Assembly (NCBI RefSeq): GCF_902364365.1
Contig: NZ_CABJDN010000012.1
Span: 62,001 to 126,000, forward strand
From: Bacteroides intestinalis
GTDB lineage: Bacteria; Bacteroidota; Bacteroidia; Bacteroidales; Bacteroidaceae
Direction of reading: 5' to 3'
Length of the DNA stretch: 64,000 nt
Positions 40,399 through 50,130 of this stretch are shown piece after piece (position 1 is the first letter of the stretch; each line of letters opens with the position of its first letter). Position numbers and translations under genes: made by a program. Below the pieces are notes generated by a model, which saw nothing but the letters and a program-made list of their open reading frames with translations, did not search any database and was not told the DNA's origin.

Positions 40399-41970
40399 AT
40401 GATTAGAGAGTTCGACTTTTTAGTAATTGGTTCCGGTATAGCCGGCATGAGCTTCGCTCTGAAAGTAGCTCATAAAGGTAAAGTAGCGCTCATCTGCAAA
40501 ACGGAATTGGAAGAAGCTAATACATTCTTCGCACAAGGGGGAATCGCCTCAGTAACCAATACACTGGTAGATAATTTCGATAAGCACATTGAGGACACCA
40601 TGATTGCGGGCGACTGGATCAGTGACCGTGCCGCCGTAGAAAAAGTGGTACGTGAAGCACCCGGACAAATCAAGGAACTGATAGAGTGGGGAGTAGAATT
40701 TGACAAGAATGACAAAGGAGACTTCGACTTACATAAAGAAGGCGGACACTCTGAATTCCGTATTCTGCATCACAAAGACAATACAGGTGCCGAAATACAG
40801 GAAAGCCTCATCAAAGCCGTAAAGACGCATCCTAACATTGAGATATTCAACCGTCATTTCGCCGTAGAAATCATCACCCAGCATCACATGGGAATTATTG
40901 TAACCCGCCATACTCCGGGCATCAAGTGCTACGGAGCTTATGTGCTGAATGAAGATACGGGCGAAGTGGATACTTTCCTTTCCAAAGTGACGCTAATGGC
41001 TACGGGAGGTGTAGGTGCTGTTTACCGCAACACTACTAATCCGCTGGTTGCTACCGGAGACGGTATTGCCATGGTCTACCGCGCCAAAGGTTTCGTGCAG
41101 GACATGGAGTTCATTCAGTTCCACCCCACAGCGCTTTATCATCCGGGCGACCGTCCCTGTTTCTTGATAACGGAAGCAATGCGCGGATATGGTGCCGTAT
41201 TGCGTAATATGGGTGGTGAAGAGTTTATGCAGAAATACGATCCGCGTCTTTCTCTTGCCCCGCGTGATATCGTGGCACGTGCCATCGACAGTGAAATGAA
41301 GCAGCGCGGTGACGACCATGTATATCTGGACGTTACACACAAAGATCCGGAAGAAACCAAGAAACATTTCCCGAATATCTACGAAAAGTGCCTCAGCTTA
41401 GGCATCAATATTACCAAAGACTATATCCCGGTAGCTCCTGCCGCACACTACCTCTGTGGTGGCATCAAGGTAAACCTGAACGGAGAGTCTTCCATCAATC
41501 GCCTGTATGCCGTAGGAGAATGCTCTTGCACAGGTCTTCACGGAGGCAATCGTTTAGCTTCCAACTCTTTGATTGAAGCAGTTGTTTATGCCGATGCCGC
41601 TGCCAAACATGCGCTAAGCGTACTCGACCGCTATGAATTCAACCACGAGATACCGGAATGGAACGCCGAAGGAACAGTGACCAACGAAGAGATGGTGCTT
41701 ATTACTCAAAGCATGAAAGAAGTGAACCAGATTATGGGAGCCTATGTAGGCATTGTACGTAGTGATCTGCGCCTGAAACGTGCCTGGGTACGCTTGGATA
41801 TGATATATGAAGAGACGGAAGATCTTTTCAAGCGTAGCAAGGCATCCAGAGCTATTTGCGAACTGCGTAATATGGTTAATGTCGGTTACCTGATTACCCG
41901 TCAGGCAATAGAACGCAAGGAAAGTCGCGGATTACATTATACGATTGATTATCCGCACGCAAAGAAATAG
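40399..41970 (+). CDS. nadB: L-aspartate oxidase
   Basis: A 523-residue FAD enzyme that oxidises L-aspartate to iminoaspartate, the first step of de novo NAD synthesis with NadA. The FAD-binding motif is FLVIGSGIAGMSFALKVA at the N-terminus. The flavin/substrate region ANTFFAQGGIASV follows. The succinate-dehydrogenase-type catalytic blocks are QFHPTALYHPG and APRDIVARAID, with GEDGNR-like FAD contact AVGECSCTGLHGGNRLASNSLIEAVVYA. A C-terminal helical domain (about 425-523) is complete. NadA and NadC are not adjacent. A convergent hairpin at 42013-42051 ends the transcript. Confidence 0.93.
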   Translation: MIREFDFLVIGSGIAGMSFALKVAHKGKVALICKTELEEANTFFAQGGIASVTNTLVDNFDKHIEDTMIAGDWISDRAAVEKVVREAPGQIKELIEWGVEFDKNDKGDFDLHKEGGHSEFRILHHKDNTGAEIQESLIKAVKTHPNIEIFNRHFAVEIITQHHMGIIVTRHTPGIKCYGAYVLNEDTGEVDTFLSKVTLMATGGVGAVYRNTTNPLVATGDGIAMVYRAKGFVQDMEFIQFHPTALYHPGDRPCFLITEAMRGYGAVLRNMGGEEFMQKYDPRLSLAPRDIVARAIDSEMKQRGDDHVYLDVTHKDPEETKKHFPNIYEKCLSLGINITKDYIPVAPAAHYLCGGIKVNLNGESSINRLYAVGECSCTGLHGGNRLASNSLIEAVVYADAAAKHALSVLDRYEFNHEIPEWNAEGTVTNEEMVLITQSMKEVNQIMGAYVGIVRSDLRLKRAWVRLDMIYEETEDLFKRSKASRAICELRNMVNVGYLITRQAIERKESRGLHYTIDYPHAKK

Positions 41971-42012
41971 TATAAGCGCCTCCCCCATGAGGGTATACTG
42001 CTTATAATGCAA

Positions 42013-42051
42013 AACGCCCGGATGTTTCTTCAAGCGAAACACCCGGGCGTT
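42013..42051. terminator. Bidirectional terminator between nadB and rubrerythrin
   Basis: AACGCCCGG-A-TGTTTC pairs with GAAACA-C-CCGGGCGTT around a 7-base loop: a 15-bp stem with one mismatch, with T residues on the minus side suited to ending the rubrerythrin transcript. Confidence 0.75.
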
Positions 42052-42075
42052 CTTTATCATAGAAATAAGAATTTC

Positions 42076-42654
42076 TTAATAGTTTTCTTTCTTCACTTCG
42101 AAGTAAGCCTGCGGATGCAAGCAAGCCGGACAAACTTCAGGAGCTTCTTTACCAGTGAAGATGAAACCACAGTTACGGCATTGCCATACTACTTCACCTT
42201 CCTTAGCGAATACTGTAGCATTCTCGATATTATTTACGAAAGCCAGGTATCTTTCTTCATGACCTTTTTCAGCAATTGAAATGTTGCGGTACATAGCAGC
42301 GATTTCATAGAAACCTTCTTTTTCTGCTACGTCAGCAAAGTGGGGATAGTCCAGAGACCATTCTTCGTGTTCACCGGCAGCAGCTTCTTTCAGGTTATCC
42401 AGTGTAGTGCTGATAACACCGGCAGGATAGCTTGCTGTAATTTCTACCATACCACCTTCCAAATACTTGAACATACGCTTAGCGTGTTCTTTTTCCTGGT
42501 CAGCCGTTTCAGTAAAGATAGCAGCAATTTGTTCGTAACCTTCCTTCTTAGCTACACTTGCAAAATAAGTGTAACGCATTCTTGCTTGTGATTCTCCTGC
42601 AAATGAAGTCAACAGATTCTTTTCTGTCTGAGTTCCCTTAACACTTTTAGCCAT
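42076..42654 (-). CDS. rbr: Rubrerythrin
   Basis: A 192-residue non-haem iron peroxidase that protects anaerobes by reducing hydrogen peroxide. The N-terminal ferritin-like four-helix domain contains the two diiron motifs: SFAGESQARMRYTYFASVAKKEG with ETADQEKEHAKRMF, and EEGxxxIAAMYRNISIAEKGHEERY in the second half. The C-terminal rubredoxin domain has the two CxxC knuckles in WQCRNCGF and VCPACLHPQ. Length is standard. It is transcribed alone from a TATTTTTG box at 42721-42728. Confidence 0.95.
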   Translation of the reverse strand: MAKSVKGTQTEKNLLTSFAGESQARMRYTYFASVAKKEGYEQIAAIFTETADQEKEHAKRMFKYLEGGMVEITASYPAGVISTTLDNLKEAAAGEHEEWSLDYPHFADVAEKEGFYEIAAMYRNISIAEKGHEERYLAFVNNIENATVFAKEGEVVWQCRNCGFIFTGKEAPEVCPACLHPQAYFEVKKENY

Positions 42655-42720
42655 AGTTCTTTTTCTTATTTAGTTAGTAAATTACGTATCAATTGTCGTT
42701 AGTCATTCTTATTAACAACA

Positions 42721-42728
42721 CAAAAATA
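42721..42728 (-). promoter_or_regulatory. -7 promoter box of rubrerythrin
   Basis: Reverse strand TATTTTTG, 67 bases ahead of the ATG at 42654. Confidence 0.5.
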
Positions 42729-42826
42729 AAGATTTTGTTTGGTATTTACACACTTTTTATTCATTGTATTTATCTATGAAGGCATAGATAAAACCTATTT
42801 CCGGAAATATAATTCAGGAAAAACTT

Positions 42827-42834
42827 TATCTTTG
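42827..42834 (+). promoter_or_regulatory. -7 promoter box of the truncated lipoprotein gene
   Basis: TATCTTTG, 29 bases before the ATG at 42863; an intact promoter in front of a gene fragment. Confidence 0.55.
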
Positions 42835-42862
42835 TATTTGGTAAACATAAATACTTCCGACT

Positions 42863-42929
42863 ATGAAGACAATAACTAAATTATTAATTCTCTCATTCAT
42901 AATGATGGGAATTACAGCTTGTTACACTT
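42863..42929 (+). pseudogene. 5' fragment of a lipoprotein gene cut off at the PUL 2 boundary
   Basis: From the ATG at 42863 the frame reads MKTITKLLILSFIMMGITAC, a complete lipoprotein signal with the lipobox cysteine at residue 20. Immediately after it (42923-42929) the sequence becomes the 3' end of the minus-strand GH43 gene, whose stop codon lies at 42930-42932. The open frame runs on to 43030 only as the antisense of GH43. Promoter, start and signal peptide are intact while the mature protein is missing, so this looks like the joint where PUL 2 was inserted or where a deletion occurred. It could alternatively be a true very small lipoprotein, which is less likely. Confidence 0.65.
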
Positions 42930-44000
42930 CTATTCCGCTATTACTTCTTTTTCTACCACAACCTCTTCTTCACCAGTGTATAGATTTACAATCTCAGCTA
43001 CTTCGGCTGCTGTCTTCGGCTTCACAGTAATACCTTCTTTGGTCTGCTCAACATACGCCATACGTCCATCGGGTAGATAATAAAGATAGTCAACGCACAC
43101 GCTTCGACGCCCTGTGGCACCGGATTTACCATCTATGGTAAGTATTGCATTATGATAGAACAGATAGTTTTGTCCCTTGAATTCAATGATTCCCGGGTGT
43201 ATGGTAAAGCTATTTTCTGCCATTCCTGTCAAGACTCCACGATAGGTCCATGGACCATCCATACTTGGTGCCGTGGCATAGCTAATGGTTTCACGCCCCT
43301 TACCCATCGATGCATACGTCAGATAGTAAAGATTTTCACGCTTATGAATCCATGGTCCTTCCACAAATTTCGGCATTTTAAGAATCTCTATGTTTCCATC
43401 CAGTTCTGTCATATTGGGTTTAAGTTTCACTAAAAAGCAGGTACCATTGCCCCAGCTCATCCATGGTGTGCCGTCATCATCCACAAAAACGGTCGGATCG
43501 ATATCGTTCCACCATCCACGAGAACCGTTAGGAGTCATATCATCTGTAATAAGCGGTGTACCCCGAGCATCAATGAAAGGTCCCGTCGGATTATCTGACA
43601 CGGCAACGCCTACTACTTTACTATTATATGGCGCACCCGCCTGTACCGTTGTATAATAATAGAATTTCCCATCTTTCTCTACAACCTGGGAAGCCCATGC
43701 TTCGCCAACTCCCCATGAGAAATCCGTAGGCTTCAGCACACTTCCATGATCGGTCCATGTTTTCATATCTTTTGTTGAATAACACAGCCATTCGGTTATG
43801 TTAAAGTCCTGTCCTTCTTCAGCCTCATCGTGCCCCACATAGAGGTACAGTCTACCATTATGCACCATAGGCGCCGGGTCAGCGGTGAACTTATCCGTCA
43901 CTATCGGATTACCTTCCGAAATAAACTTCACTTCATTACTTTTCTCACCGCAAGCGGATAAGATCAGATATAAACTAACAATAAAAAGAGTGTTTCTCAT
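42930..44000 (-). CDS. Glycoside hydrolase family 43 lipoprotein
   Basis: A 356-residue five-bladed beta-propeller enzyme. I take the ATG at 44000, because it gives a lipoprotein signal (MRNTLFIVSLYLILSACG) and removes the overlap with the upstream gene; the open frame extends to 44090. The GH43 triad is present: base Asp41 in TADPAPMV, pKa-tuning Asp168 in DIDPTVF, acid Glu214 in FVEGPWI. Unlike its two closest relatives in this operon (48751, 53765) it lacks a C-terminal CBM6 domain. Probable activity is beta-xylosidase or alpha-L-arabinofuranosidase. It is the last gene of the operon. Confidence 0.88.
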   Translation of the reverse strand: MRNTLFIVSLYLILSACGEKSNEVKFISEGNPIVTDKFTADPAPMVHNGRLYLYVGHDEAEEGQDFNITEWLCYSTKDMKTWTDHGSVLKPTDFSWGVGEAWASQVVEKDGKFYYYTTVQAGAPYNSKVVGVAVSDNPTGPFIDARGTPLITDDMTPNGSRGWWNDIDPTVFVDDDGTPWMSWGNGTCFLVKLKPNMTELDGNIEILKMPKFVEGPWIHKRENLYYLTYASMGKGRETISYATAPSMDGPWTYRGVLTGMAENSFTIHPGIIEFKGQNYLFYHNAILTIDGKSGATGRRSVCVDYLYYLPDGRMAYVEQTKEGITVKPKTAAEVAEIVNLYTGEEEVVVEKEVIAE

Positions 44001-44040
44001 GATAAAAACAATTAAGTAAGTAATTCTATTTTTTATATTC

Positions 44041-46074
44041 TCACTGAATCGGTGTAAATTTATAAAGAAGTACCCCATGGGCTGGAACATTGAGAGGCAA
44101 TGGCTTCCGTCCTGTATCCAAGGTTCTTATATCCTTTTGTCTCCAAAGATCACGCACAGTTTGTTTACCCGTAATATTCAGTTTATCAAAATCACGGAAA
44201 GAGATATCCGCCTTTTCGCGGTCGAAATTACAGAAACCAACCGCCTTACTGCCATCTTCAAGTTCTTTCACATAAATACGTAATTCCCCTATTGAATATA
44301 CACACGTGGCTTGTTTACCCAAAGGATCCTGATTAACAGCTATCACCTCATTGTTAGTCAGCAGACTCAGGGTAAAATCATCCATTTTCTCCAAGTCACA
44401 ACCTATCAGAAGCGGTGCAGAGAATAAACTCCAAAGACTGAAATGGAGATACTGTTCATCAGGTTTAAGCTTGGTTTGGTGAGGATTTCCCCAACCTACA
44501 ATACCAAGAACCAGCATGTCCGGATCATTCCAGTTACCGGGTTTCGCCCATGCGGCTGCACGGTCTTGAGAAAGAGCGATGCCTTTTACACTTTCCCAAG
44601 TATCGGTGATATCGTTAGTCGTACGCCAACACTGGCCTCCAACGTCATCTCCCCATTTCCAGACATCTCCCATACCATACTGACACAGGTTATAAACAAT
44701 GTCCCTGGGCTGCTGACGCAAATAATCCCCCATAATCTTAAATGGCTTTCTACCGGCAATTGAATCCCCTCCCCCTTGAAACGCCAAGGAAGACACACTG
44801 TAAGGATCCTTATCTAAATCACGGTCAAGAACTCCCCCGTAACTGCACCAGTCATATTTCAAATAATCAAGCCCCCATTTACCATACATATCGGCATCTT
44901 GCTTTTCATAACCATAACTGCCTACGCAACCTCCGCAAGTCCACGGACCGGGTGAAGAATAAATACCCACTTTCAATCCAAGTGAATGTATGTAGTCCGT
45001 TAACCCTTTCATATCAGGAAATTGGGCATTAGGTATGATATTACCTTGATCGTCACGCAACCGTCCACCTCTGGTCCGGTCGTTGGGATCTCTGTGATGT
45101 TGCCATGAATCATCTATATTGATATAAGTCCAGCCATAATTCACTAAACCACTTTCAACCATAGCTCTTGCCGCTTGCTTCACTTTCTCAGCCGAGACTT
45201 CATGTCCGAAGCAGTTCCAACTGTTCCATCCCATCGGCGGAGTAAGAGCAATTCTGTCACCACACTCAATACGAAGTTTTCTTTCTGCCGTTCCCTTCAC
45301 ATTTTTCGCCTGCAAAACCACTTCAAATGTACCAGCCTTGGTTAGTTTACCTGTAATCAGACCCGTCTCCGGGTGAATCTCCAATCCTGCCGGTAATCCC
45401 TCTGCTGCAAATGTCATCGGACGATCGCCTGTAGCCGCTATCTGATATTGGAATGGGGAACCGGGACGCACTCCAAACACAGAAGCCCCATTAATTCTCG
45501 GCGTCGCGGGAGCAGGTGGAGTCAGTATATAAGGTTCCGTAGCAATGAATTTAAGTGTAGGAAAACTCTGCTTTCCTTTTGATATTATCTTTGCATCCGC
45601 CCAGTCAGCATGGTCATAGTAAGGCCCGTCACCACCATCAGCTACAATCAGCTCAAGTCTTTTGACTCCATCCAATGAAACCGAACATAATTTAGGCGTA
45701 TCTCCTGCCTTTACAATCCCACTCGTCCAAAGCCTGGCTCCATCTCCTATTACAATAAATTCGGCAGACGTCTTATGCTCGATGATCTCATCATCCAGCC
45801 CTACCTGAGCCGTAAATGATACGGCTTTGCCATCCAATTGAATTGCTATTTCACTGACTGAATGGGTACCCACTCCACGTTCAAACGTTTGTCCTCCGAT
45901 TGTCAGGGGTTTACCATCAACCGATTTATTTTTCATGGCTACTCCATGACCTTGAGTCATAGCTGTCAGATCCAAATCATCAAGCCACACAGTATGGGAT
46001 TGACCACATCCTGTAGTAATGGACGCTATTACAAACCCTACGAGGGCCAAAAACTGTTTCATATTATTCTTCAT
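44041..46074 (-). CDS. NPCBM-GH27 alpha-galactosidase lipoprotein
   Basis: A 677-residue lipoprotein (lipobox ITTGC). Residues about 26-170 form an NPCBM-type domain (VWLDDLDLTAMTQGHG, FERGVGTHSVSEIAIQLDGKAVSF). A short Ig-like linker follows (about 190-270, YQIAATGDRPMTFAAEGLPAGL). The GH27 barrel begins at LTPPMGWNSWNCFG (about 280). Nucleophile is Asp408 in LKYDWCSYGG; acid/base is Asp488 in RTTNDITD. The C-terminal beta domain ends at GVLLYKF. It removes terminal alpha-galactose, a side-chain sugar in complex heteroxylans and galactomannans; beta-L-arabinopyranosidase is a known alternative in GH27. An in-frame start at 46062 is possible. Confidence 0.92.
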   Translation of the reverse strand: MKNNMKQFLALVGFVIASITTGCGQSHTVWLDDLDLTAMTQGHGVAMKNKSVDGKPLTIGGQTFERGVGTHSVSEIAIQLDGKAVSFTAQVGLDDEIIEHKTSAEFIVIGDGARLWTSGIVKAGDTPKLCSVSLDGVKRLELIVADGGDGPYYDHADWADAKIISKGKQSFPTLKFIATEPYILTPPAPATPRINGASVFGVRPGSPFQYQIAATGDRPMTFAAEGLPAGLEIHPETGLITGKLTKAGTFEVVLQAKNVKGTAERKLRIECGDRIALTPPMGWNSWNCFGHEVSAEKVKQAARAMVESGLVNYGWTYINIDDSWQHHRDPNDRTRGGRLRDDQGNIIPNAQFPDMKGLTDYIHSLGLKVGIYSSPGPWTCGGCVGSYGYEKQDADMYGKWGLDYLKYDWCSYGGVLDRDLDKDPYSVSSLAFQGGGDSIAGRKPFKIMGDYLRQQPRDIVYNLCQYGMGDVWKWGDDVGGQCWRTTNDITDTWESVKGIALSQDRAAAWAKPGNWNDPDMLVLGIVGWGNPHQTKLKPDEQYLHFSLWSLFSAPLLIGCDLEKMDDFTLSLLTNNEVIAVNQDPLGKQATCVYSIGELRIYVKELEDGSKAVGFCNFDREKADISFRDFDKLNITGKQTVRDLWRQKDIRTLDTGRKPLPLNVPAHGVLLYKFTPIQ

Positions 46075-46113
46075 ATTTTAAGATATTTCCAAATCATTGC
46101 CTTTTAAGAAACA

Positions 46114-48735
46114 CTACAGTGATATCACCATTGATTTTCCCTCATAAACAATGCTCTTGTTTACTTTTGACTGATAAATTCCAGTGCCCGATTCCGGCGT
46201 TACAATTACAATATTGAAAGCCATTCTTTCCTTCATTCCTGCAAACGAGCCTTTTCTGTCACTGATAGTAAGGGTCTTATCCGAATTATTCCATTTCAGA
46301 TCAAACGTGCTGAACTGACCTTTCTCATAATTGTAATTGATTCCTTCGTCTTCATAAACAGAATAAGAACCATCAGCCCCCGGATAAATACGGATTTCCC
46401 ACGGTTGTTCCGTCTCCTCAGCTGCATACTGTTTCTGAGGTCCTAACGGTAATATAGAACCCGCTTTCACAAATAAAGGAGTCTTCATAAGATCCACATT
46501 TACATCTGTGAATATACCTCCCTTATGAGGTGTACCATTCCAGAAATCTACCCAGCCGGCCGAACATTCCGGAAGATAAACCTTCATTCGGTTAACACCA
46601 CTTTCTACCACCGGAGCCACCAGTATAGAAGGTCCGAACATGAACTGATAGTTTTGTTCCAGTGCAAAACGGTCTTCAGGGAAATCCATCACCAACGGAC
46701 GCATCAAAGTAGAACCATTGAATGAAACCGCAGCATTTTGTGAATAGATATAAGGAAGAAGCCTATAACGTAAATCCAGATATCGGGCAATGATATGTTC
46801 CACCTTTTCTCCATATCGCCACGGCTCGGTATTACTCATATAGCCATGCACACGCATCAGTGGGAAAAATGTTCCTGCCTGTATCCAGCGGATCAACTGT
46901 TCATGATATCCGGTATTTGTATACTGGTCGCCCGGACGGAAGAACCCACCTGCATCATAAGTCCACCAAGGCAGCCCTGTCGCCATCTGTCCCAATCCCC
47001 CTACGATTTGCCGACGTAAGGTTTCCCAGTCATGCCCTACGTCTCCCGACCATGTGGCGGCTGCATAACGTTGCATTCCTGAAAATCCACTGCGAGTAAA
47101 AATCATAGCTCGCCTGTCTGGATCATCCTGACGTAAACCTTCATAGATTGTCTTGCTAACATACATCGGATATACATTCCGGTAAACCTCTCCCGGAGTT
47201 TGTTCACGATTGATGCGACGGTTCTGCAAATCATCATTCTCCGGTTCAGTGGCATCCTGCCACCAGGCGTCAATACCATATTTCAATAATCCGGTACGGA
47301 AATTCTGCCAATAGAAAGCCGCTGCATCCGGATTGAAAAAGTCAATCCAGTCACTGCCCGGTATGTAATATCCCTTTTCCTTGGCTTGCTTTCCCACTTC
47401 GGACTGAGCATCAATTTTAGACCATACAGAGATCATCAGACGCACATCCATCTCATGAAGTTCCTTCATCATACTTCCCGGATCAGGATATCTGTCTTCA
47501 TCAAACTTCATGGCATTCCAGCCATATTTTCCCCAATATTGCCAGTCCTGTACAATCATATCGATAGGCAATTTCCGTTTCCGGAATTCACGGGCATTCT
47601 CCAGCAATTCCGCCTGAGTATTATAACGCTCCCGGCAGTGTATATATCCCAGACTCCACAAAGGCATCATGGGGGCAGGTCCGGTCAGTTCCCGATAGCT
47701 GGCGATCACTTCATCTCCGTTACCGGCAAAAACCGTATAATCTAACATTTGGGCAACCGGAGAACGGAATACAGTCTCTTCTGAAACAGGACGCCAATAT
47801 AACACAGGCTTGTCATTACGTTCACCTTGCACTTCTATATCGTGCTTACCGGCTGTCAGCTCCACAATGGCAGAAGTAGTGGGAGGCAACCATAAATTAT
47901 TGACATCCACAATCTTTTGTCCGTCGATAACCAGATAATACTTCCGTGCCATTCGTTGTCCCACATCCAGCAACAAAGAATAGCTACCGGAACGAGGTAC
48001 TTCCACCGAAGCTGTAAACGAATAGGTTTGTCTGGTTTCCCTTACATTTCCACTCGTACCGGTGGTATTTACTGTAACAGCCTCTCCACTTGCATTGGCG
48101 GGAGTCAACTCGACAAATTTATCTGCCGGATTAAAATCCGTCAACCCATAGTTATTCCACAGCAGCCCATAGCCTTTACTTGAAAGAATAAAAGGAATAG
48201 AAATCTGTGTATTCACCTGCGTCAAGCGCCGTGTCAATCCCCGGATATTTAGATAACCGTCCTGAAACTGCCCTGTACCGTATATATATTCATCTTTCGG
48301 AGAAACAAAGTGCTGTTCCACCTGATAGGTAGGTTCATCCTGTACAGAAGAAGCTTTCATGAAACGCCCGTCAACTTTCTCTTGAAGAATGATACGCTTA
48401 CTCGCATCTTTAAAAGTCAAAACTTCCGTACCTTTATCGAATTCCACTGAAATTCCATCCATAGATAAAACCAGTGATTGCTTATCTTCTGTAACTTCAT
48501 ATTCAGGAACAGGAAGCTTTTCTGTATAGATAAGTTCTTCTATAGGCGCCGAACCCGGTTGGGAAAACTGTACCCGGACAGCATTCTGATTTAATGGTAT
48601 CAGCGAAAGCAATCCCTGTTTCAGTTCAAGAACGACTTTCTCTTTTTGCTTTGAAGCACATGCCGTATTCAACAAAACAACACAGAACAACAGGATGATT
48701 CCTGTTGTTCTGATATACTTCCTTTTATTTCTCAT
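46114..48735 (-). CDS. GH31 alpha-xylosidase-like lipoprotein with PA14 insertion
   Basis: An 873-residue lipoprotein (signal LLFCVVLLNTAC). The N-terminal beta-sandwich is interrupted by a PA14-like module at about 230-320 (YSFTASVEVPRSGSYSLLLDVGQRM to VLYWRPV), the layout seen in bacterial xyloglucan alpha-xylosidases. The catalytic barrel carries nucleophile Asp494 in DAWWQDATEPE and acid/base Asp565 in TWSGDVGHDW. GH31 also contains alpha-glucosidases, but the WWQDATEPENDD context and the PA14 module favour alpha-xylosidase. It would release alpha-xylose from decorated xylan or xyloglucan. Confidence 0.9.
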   Translation of the reverse strand: MRNKRKYIRTTGIILLFCVVLLNTACASKQKEKVVLELKQGLLSLIPLNQNAVRVQFSQPGSAPIEELIYTEKLPVPEYEVTEDKQSLVLSMDGISVEFDKGTEVLTFKDASKRIILQEKVDGRFMKASSVQDEPTYQVEQHFVSPKDEYIYGTGQFQDGYLNIRGLTRRLTQVNTQISIPFILSSKGYGLLWNNYGLTDFNPADKFVELTPANASGEAVTVNTTGTSGNVRETRQTYSFTASVEVPRSGSYSLLLDVGQRMARKYYLVIDGQKIVDVNNLWLPPTTSAIVELTAGKHDIEVQGERNDKPVLYWRPVSEETVFRSPVAQMLDYTVFAGNGDEVIASYRELTGPAPMMPLWSLGYIHCRERYNTQAELLENAREFRKRKLPIDMIVQDWQYWGKYGWNAMKFDEDRYPDPGSMMKELHEMDVRLMISVWSKIDAQSEVGKQAKEKGYYIPGSDWIDFFNPDAAAFYWQNFRTGLLKYGIDAWWQDATEPENDDLQNRRINREQTPGEVYRNVYPMYVSKTIYEGLRQDDPDRRAMIFTRSGFSGMQRYAAATWSGDVGHDWETLRRQIVGGLGQMATGLPWWTYDAGGFFRPGDQYTNTGYHEQLIRWIQAGTFFPLMRVHGYMSNTEPWRYGEKVEHIIARYLDLRYRLLPYIYSQNAAVSFNGSTLMRPLVMDFPEDRFALEQNYQFMFGPSILVAPVVESGVNRMKVYLPECSAGWVDFWNGTPHKGGIFTDVNVDLMKTPLFVKAGSILPLGPQKQYAAEETEQPWEIRIYPGADGSYSVYEDEGINYNYEKGQFSTFDLKWNNSDKTLTISDRKGSFAGMKERMAFNIVIVTPESGTGIYQSKVNKSIVYEGKSMVISL

Positions 48736-48750
48736 AGTATTTAGTACAAG

Positions 48751-50112
48751 TTATTTAGAAAAGATCCAATAATCAAAATACATAAGATTGGTAGCAGGCC
48801 GCCCCTTTACTATAAAATATAAATCATGTACTCCGGTCACTTTTGTAATGTCAATAGTCCGTAAGTCCCAACGATCACTTCCTCCTGTACGCGGTACCTT
48901 CATTGTCCCTATCAGTTGCCCGTCGACACCATCCAGACGGATTTCCAGATTTACAGGATCATTATGTGTAGTTCCTATTCTGGCACTGAACTTCGTTGCA
49001 CCGGTTGCCTTGAAATCTACACCGCGAACACAAGTATAACTACCATTCTTCATTGCCGTAACAAAAACACCCACCTGATCATTTTTGAAAGACTTGAACC
49101 CTTCAGAAAAAGCAATAGTCTCCGCTTCCGTTTTTACATACGGATTCAGTGTCGTAATCCCTTTTGTAATACCCTCTGTCATCTTCAGTTGAGGAATAGA
49201 TCCGTCTTTGTTGAATTTAAGTTCCTCAACACATACCGAACGGTTGAATCCACCACCTCCGGGCAACTGTCCGTTATGATAGAAAAAGTAAGTTTTACCC
49301 TTGAAATCAATAACTCCCGGGTGGATGGTAAACGCTCCGCCACCGGCAGGCATCACTACTCCTCCATACTTCCATGGACCTGTAGGGGTATCGCTGGTTG
49401 AGTATCCGATATGCTCGGGCAGCGGACCTCCCGGCCAGAATAAATAATACTTCTTATCCCGCTTATAAAGCCAAGGGCCTTCTTCATACAGAGTGGCTCT
49501 CTGGGCATCGCCTTCGCGTTTACCAAACGATTCTGCTACCAAAGGTACACGCACAATATCCCCACTATAAGAAATCATATCTTCATTCAACTTCACATAA
49601 TACAGGTTGGGATTTCCCCAATACAAATAAGCCTGTCCGTCATCATCAATAAAAACAGTCGGATCAATGTCTCCCCATTCACTCTGAACCAATGGCTTTC
49701 CAAGCGGATCATAGAAGGGACCATAAGGACTATCAGCTACCGCCACACCAATTGCACCTCTATTGTTTATATTCGAAATCATGGGTACGTACATATAAAA
49801 CTTACCATCCCTCTCAATGCATTGTGGAGCCCATGCATCCCCTTTTGCCCAACTAAAATCAGTATATGATAACACAGCGCCATGATCCGTCCAGTTCACC
49901 ATATCACTGGTCGTATACAATCGCCAGTCGTTCATCGTAAACCAGGTAGAATTATCCTCATCATGGGTAGTATAAAGATATACTTTATCATTATATACCA
50001 TTGGGGCCGGATCGGCCGTATAATTTGTCTGAATGATTGGATTTTGTGCCAATCCCGAAGTACTCACCACTACCAATAGCGATGAAAGGAATAAAGATTT
50101 CATTTTATCCAT
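48751..50112 (-). CDS. GH43 enzyme with C-terminal CBM6
   Basis: A 453-residue secreted enzyme (signal [18 protein letters not shown]; starts at 50112 or 50103). Catalytic propeller about 25-315 with Asp34 (TADPAPMVY), Asp150 (DIDPTVF) and Glu211 (YEEGPWL). The last 130 residues form a CBM6 ([13 protein letters not shown] to [21 protein letters not shown]), which binds xylan or arabinan chains. It is closely related to the 53765-55150 gene in the same operon. Expected activity is alpha-L-arabinofuranosidase or beta-xylosidase. Confidence 0.92.
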   Translation of the reverse strand: MDKMKSLFLSSLLVVVSTSGLAQNPIIQTNYTADPAPMVYNDKVYLYTTHDEDNSTWFTMNDWRLYTTSDMVNWTDHGAVLSYTDFSWAKGDAWAPQCIERDGKFYMYVPMISNINNRGAIGVAVADSPYGPFYDPLGKPLVQSEWGDIDPTVFIDDDGQAYLYWGNPNLYYVKLNEDMISYSGDIVRVPLVAESFGKREGDAQRATLYEEGPWLYKRDKKYYLFWPGGPLPEHIGYSTSDTPTGPWKYGGVVMPAGGGAFTIHPGVIDFKGKTYFFYHNGQLPGGGGFNRSVCVEELKFNKDGSIPQLKMTEGITKGITTLNPYVKTEAETIAFSEGFKSFKNDQVGVFVTAMKNGSYTCVRGVDFKATGATKFSARIGTTHNDPVNLEIRLDGVDGQLIGTMKVPRTGGSDRWDLRTIDITKVTGVHDLYFIVKGRPATNLMYFDYWIFSK

Positions 50113-50130
50113 ATTGCTTTTTTAATTTGA

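Noticed and set aside
42863..43030. Complete 55-codon lipoprotein gene
   Set aside because: Only the first 20 codons look like real protein; the rest is antisense to the conserved end of GH43. Treated as a truncated gene instead.
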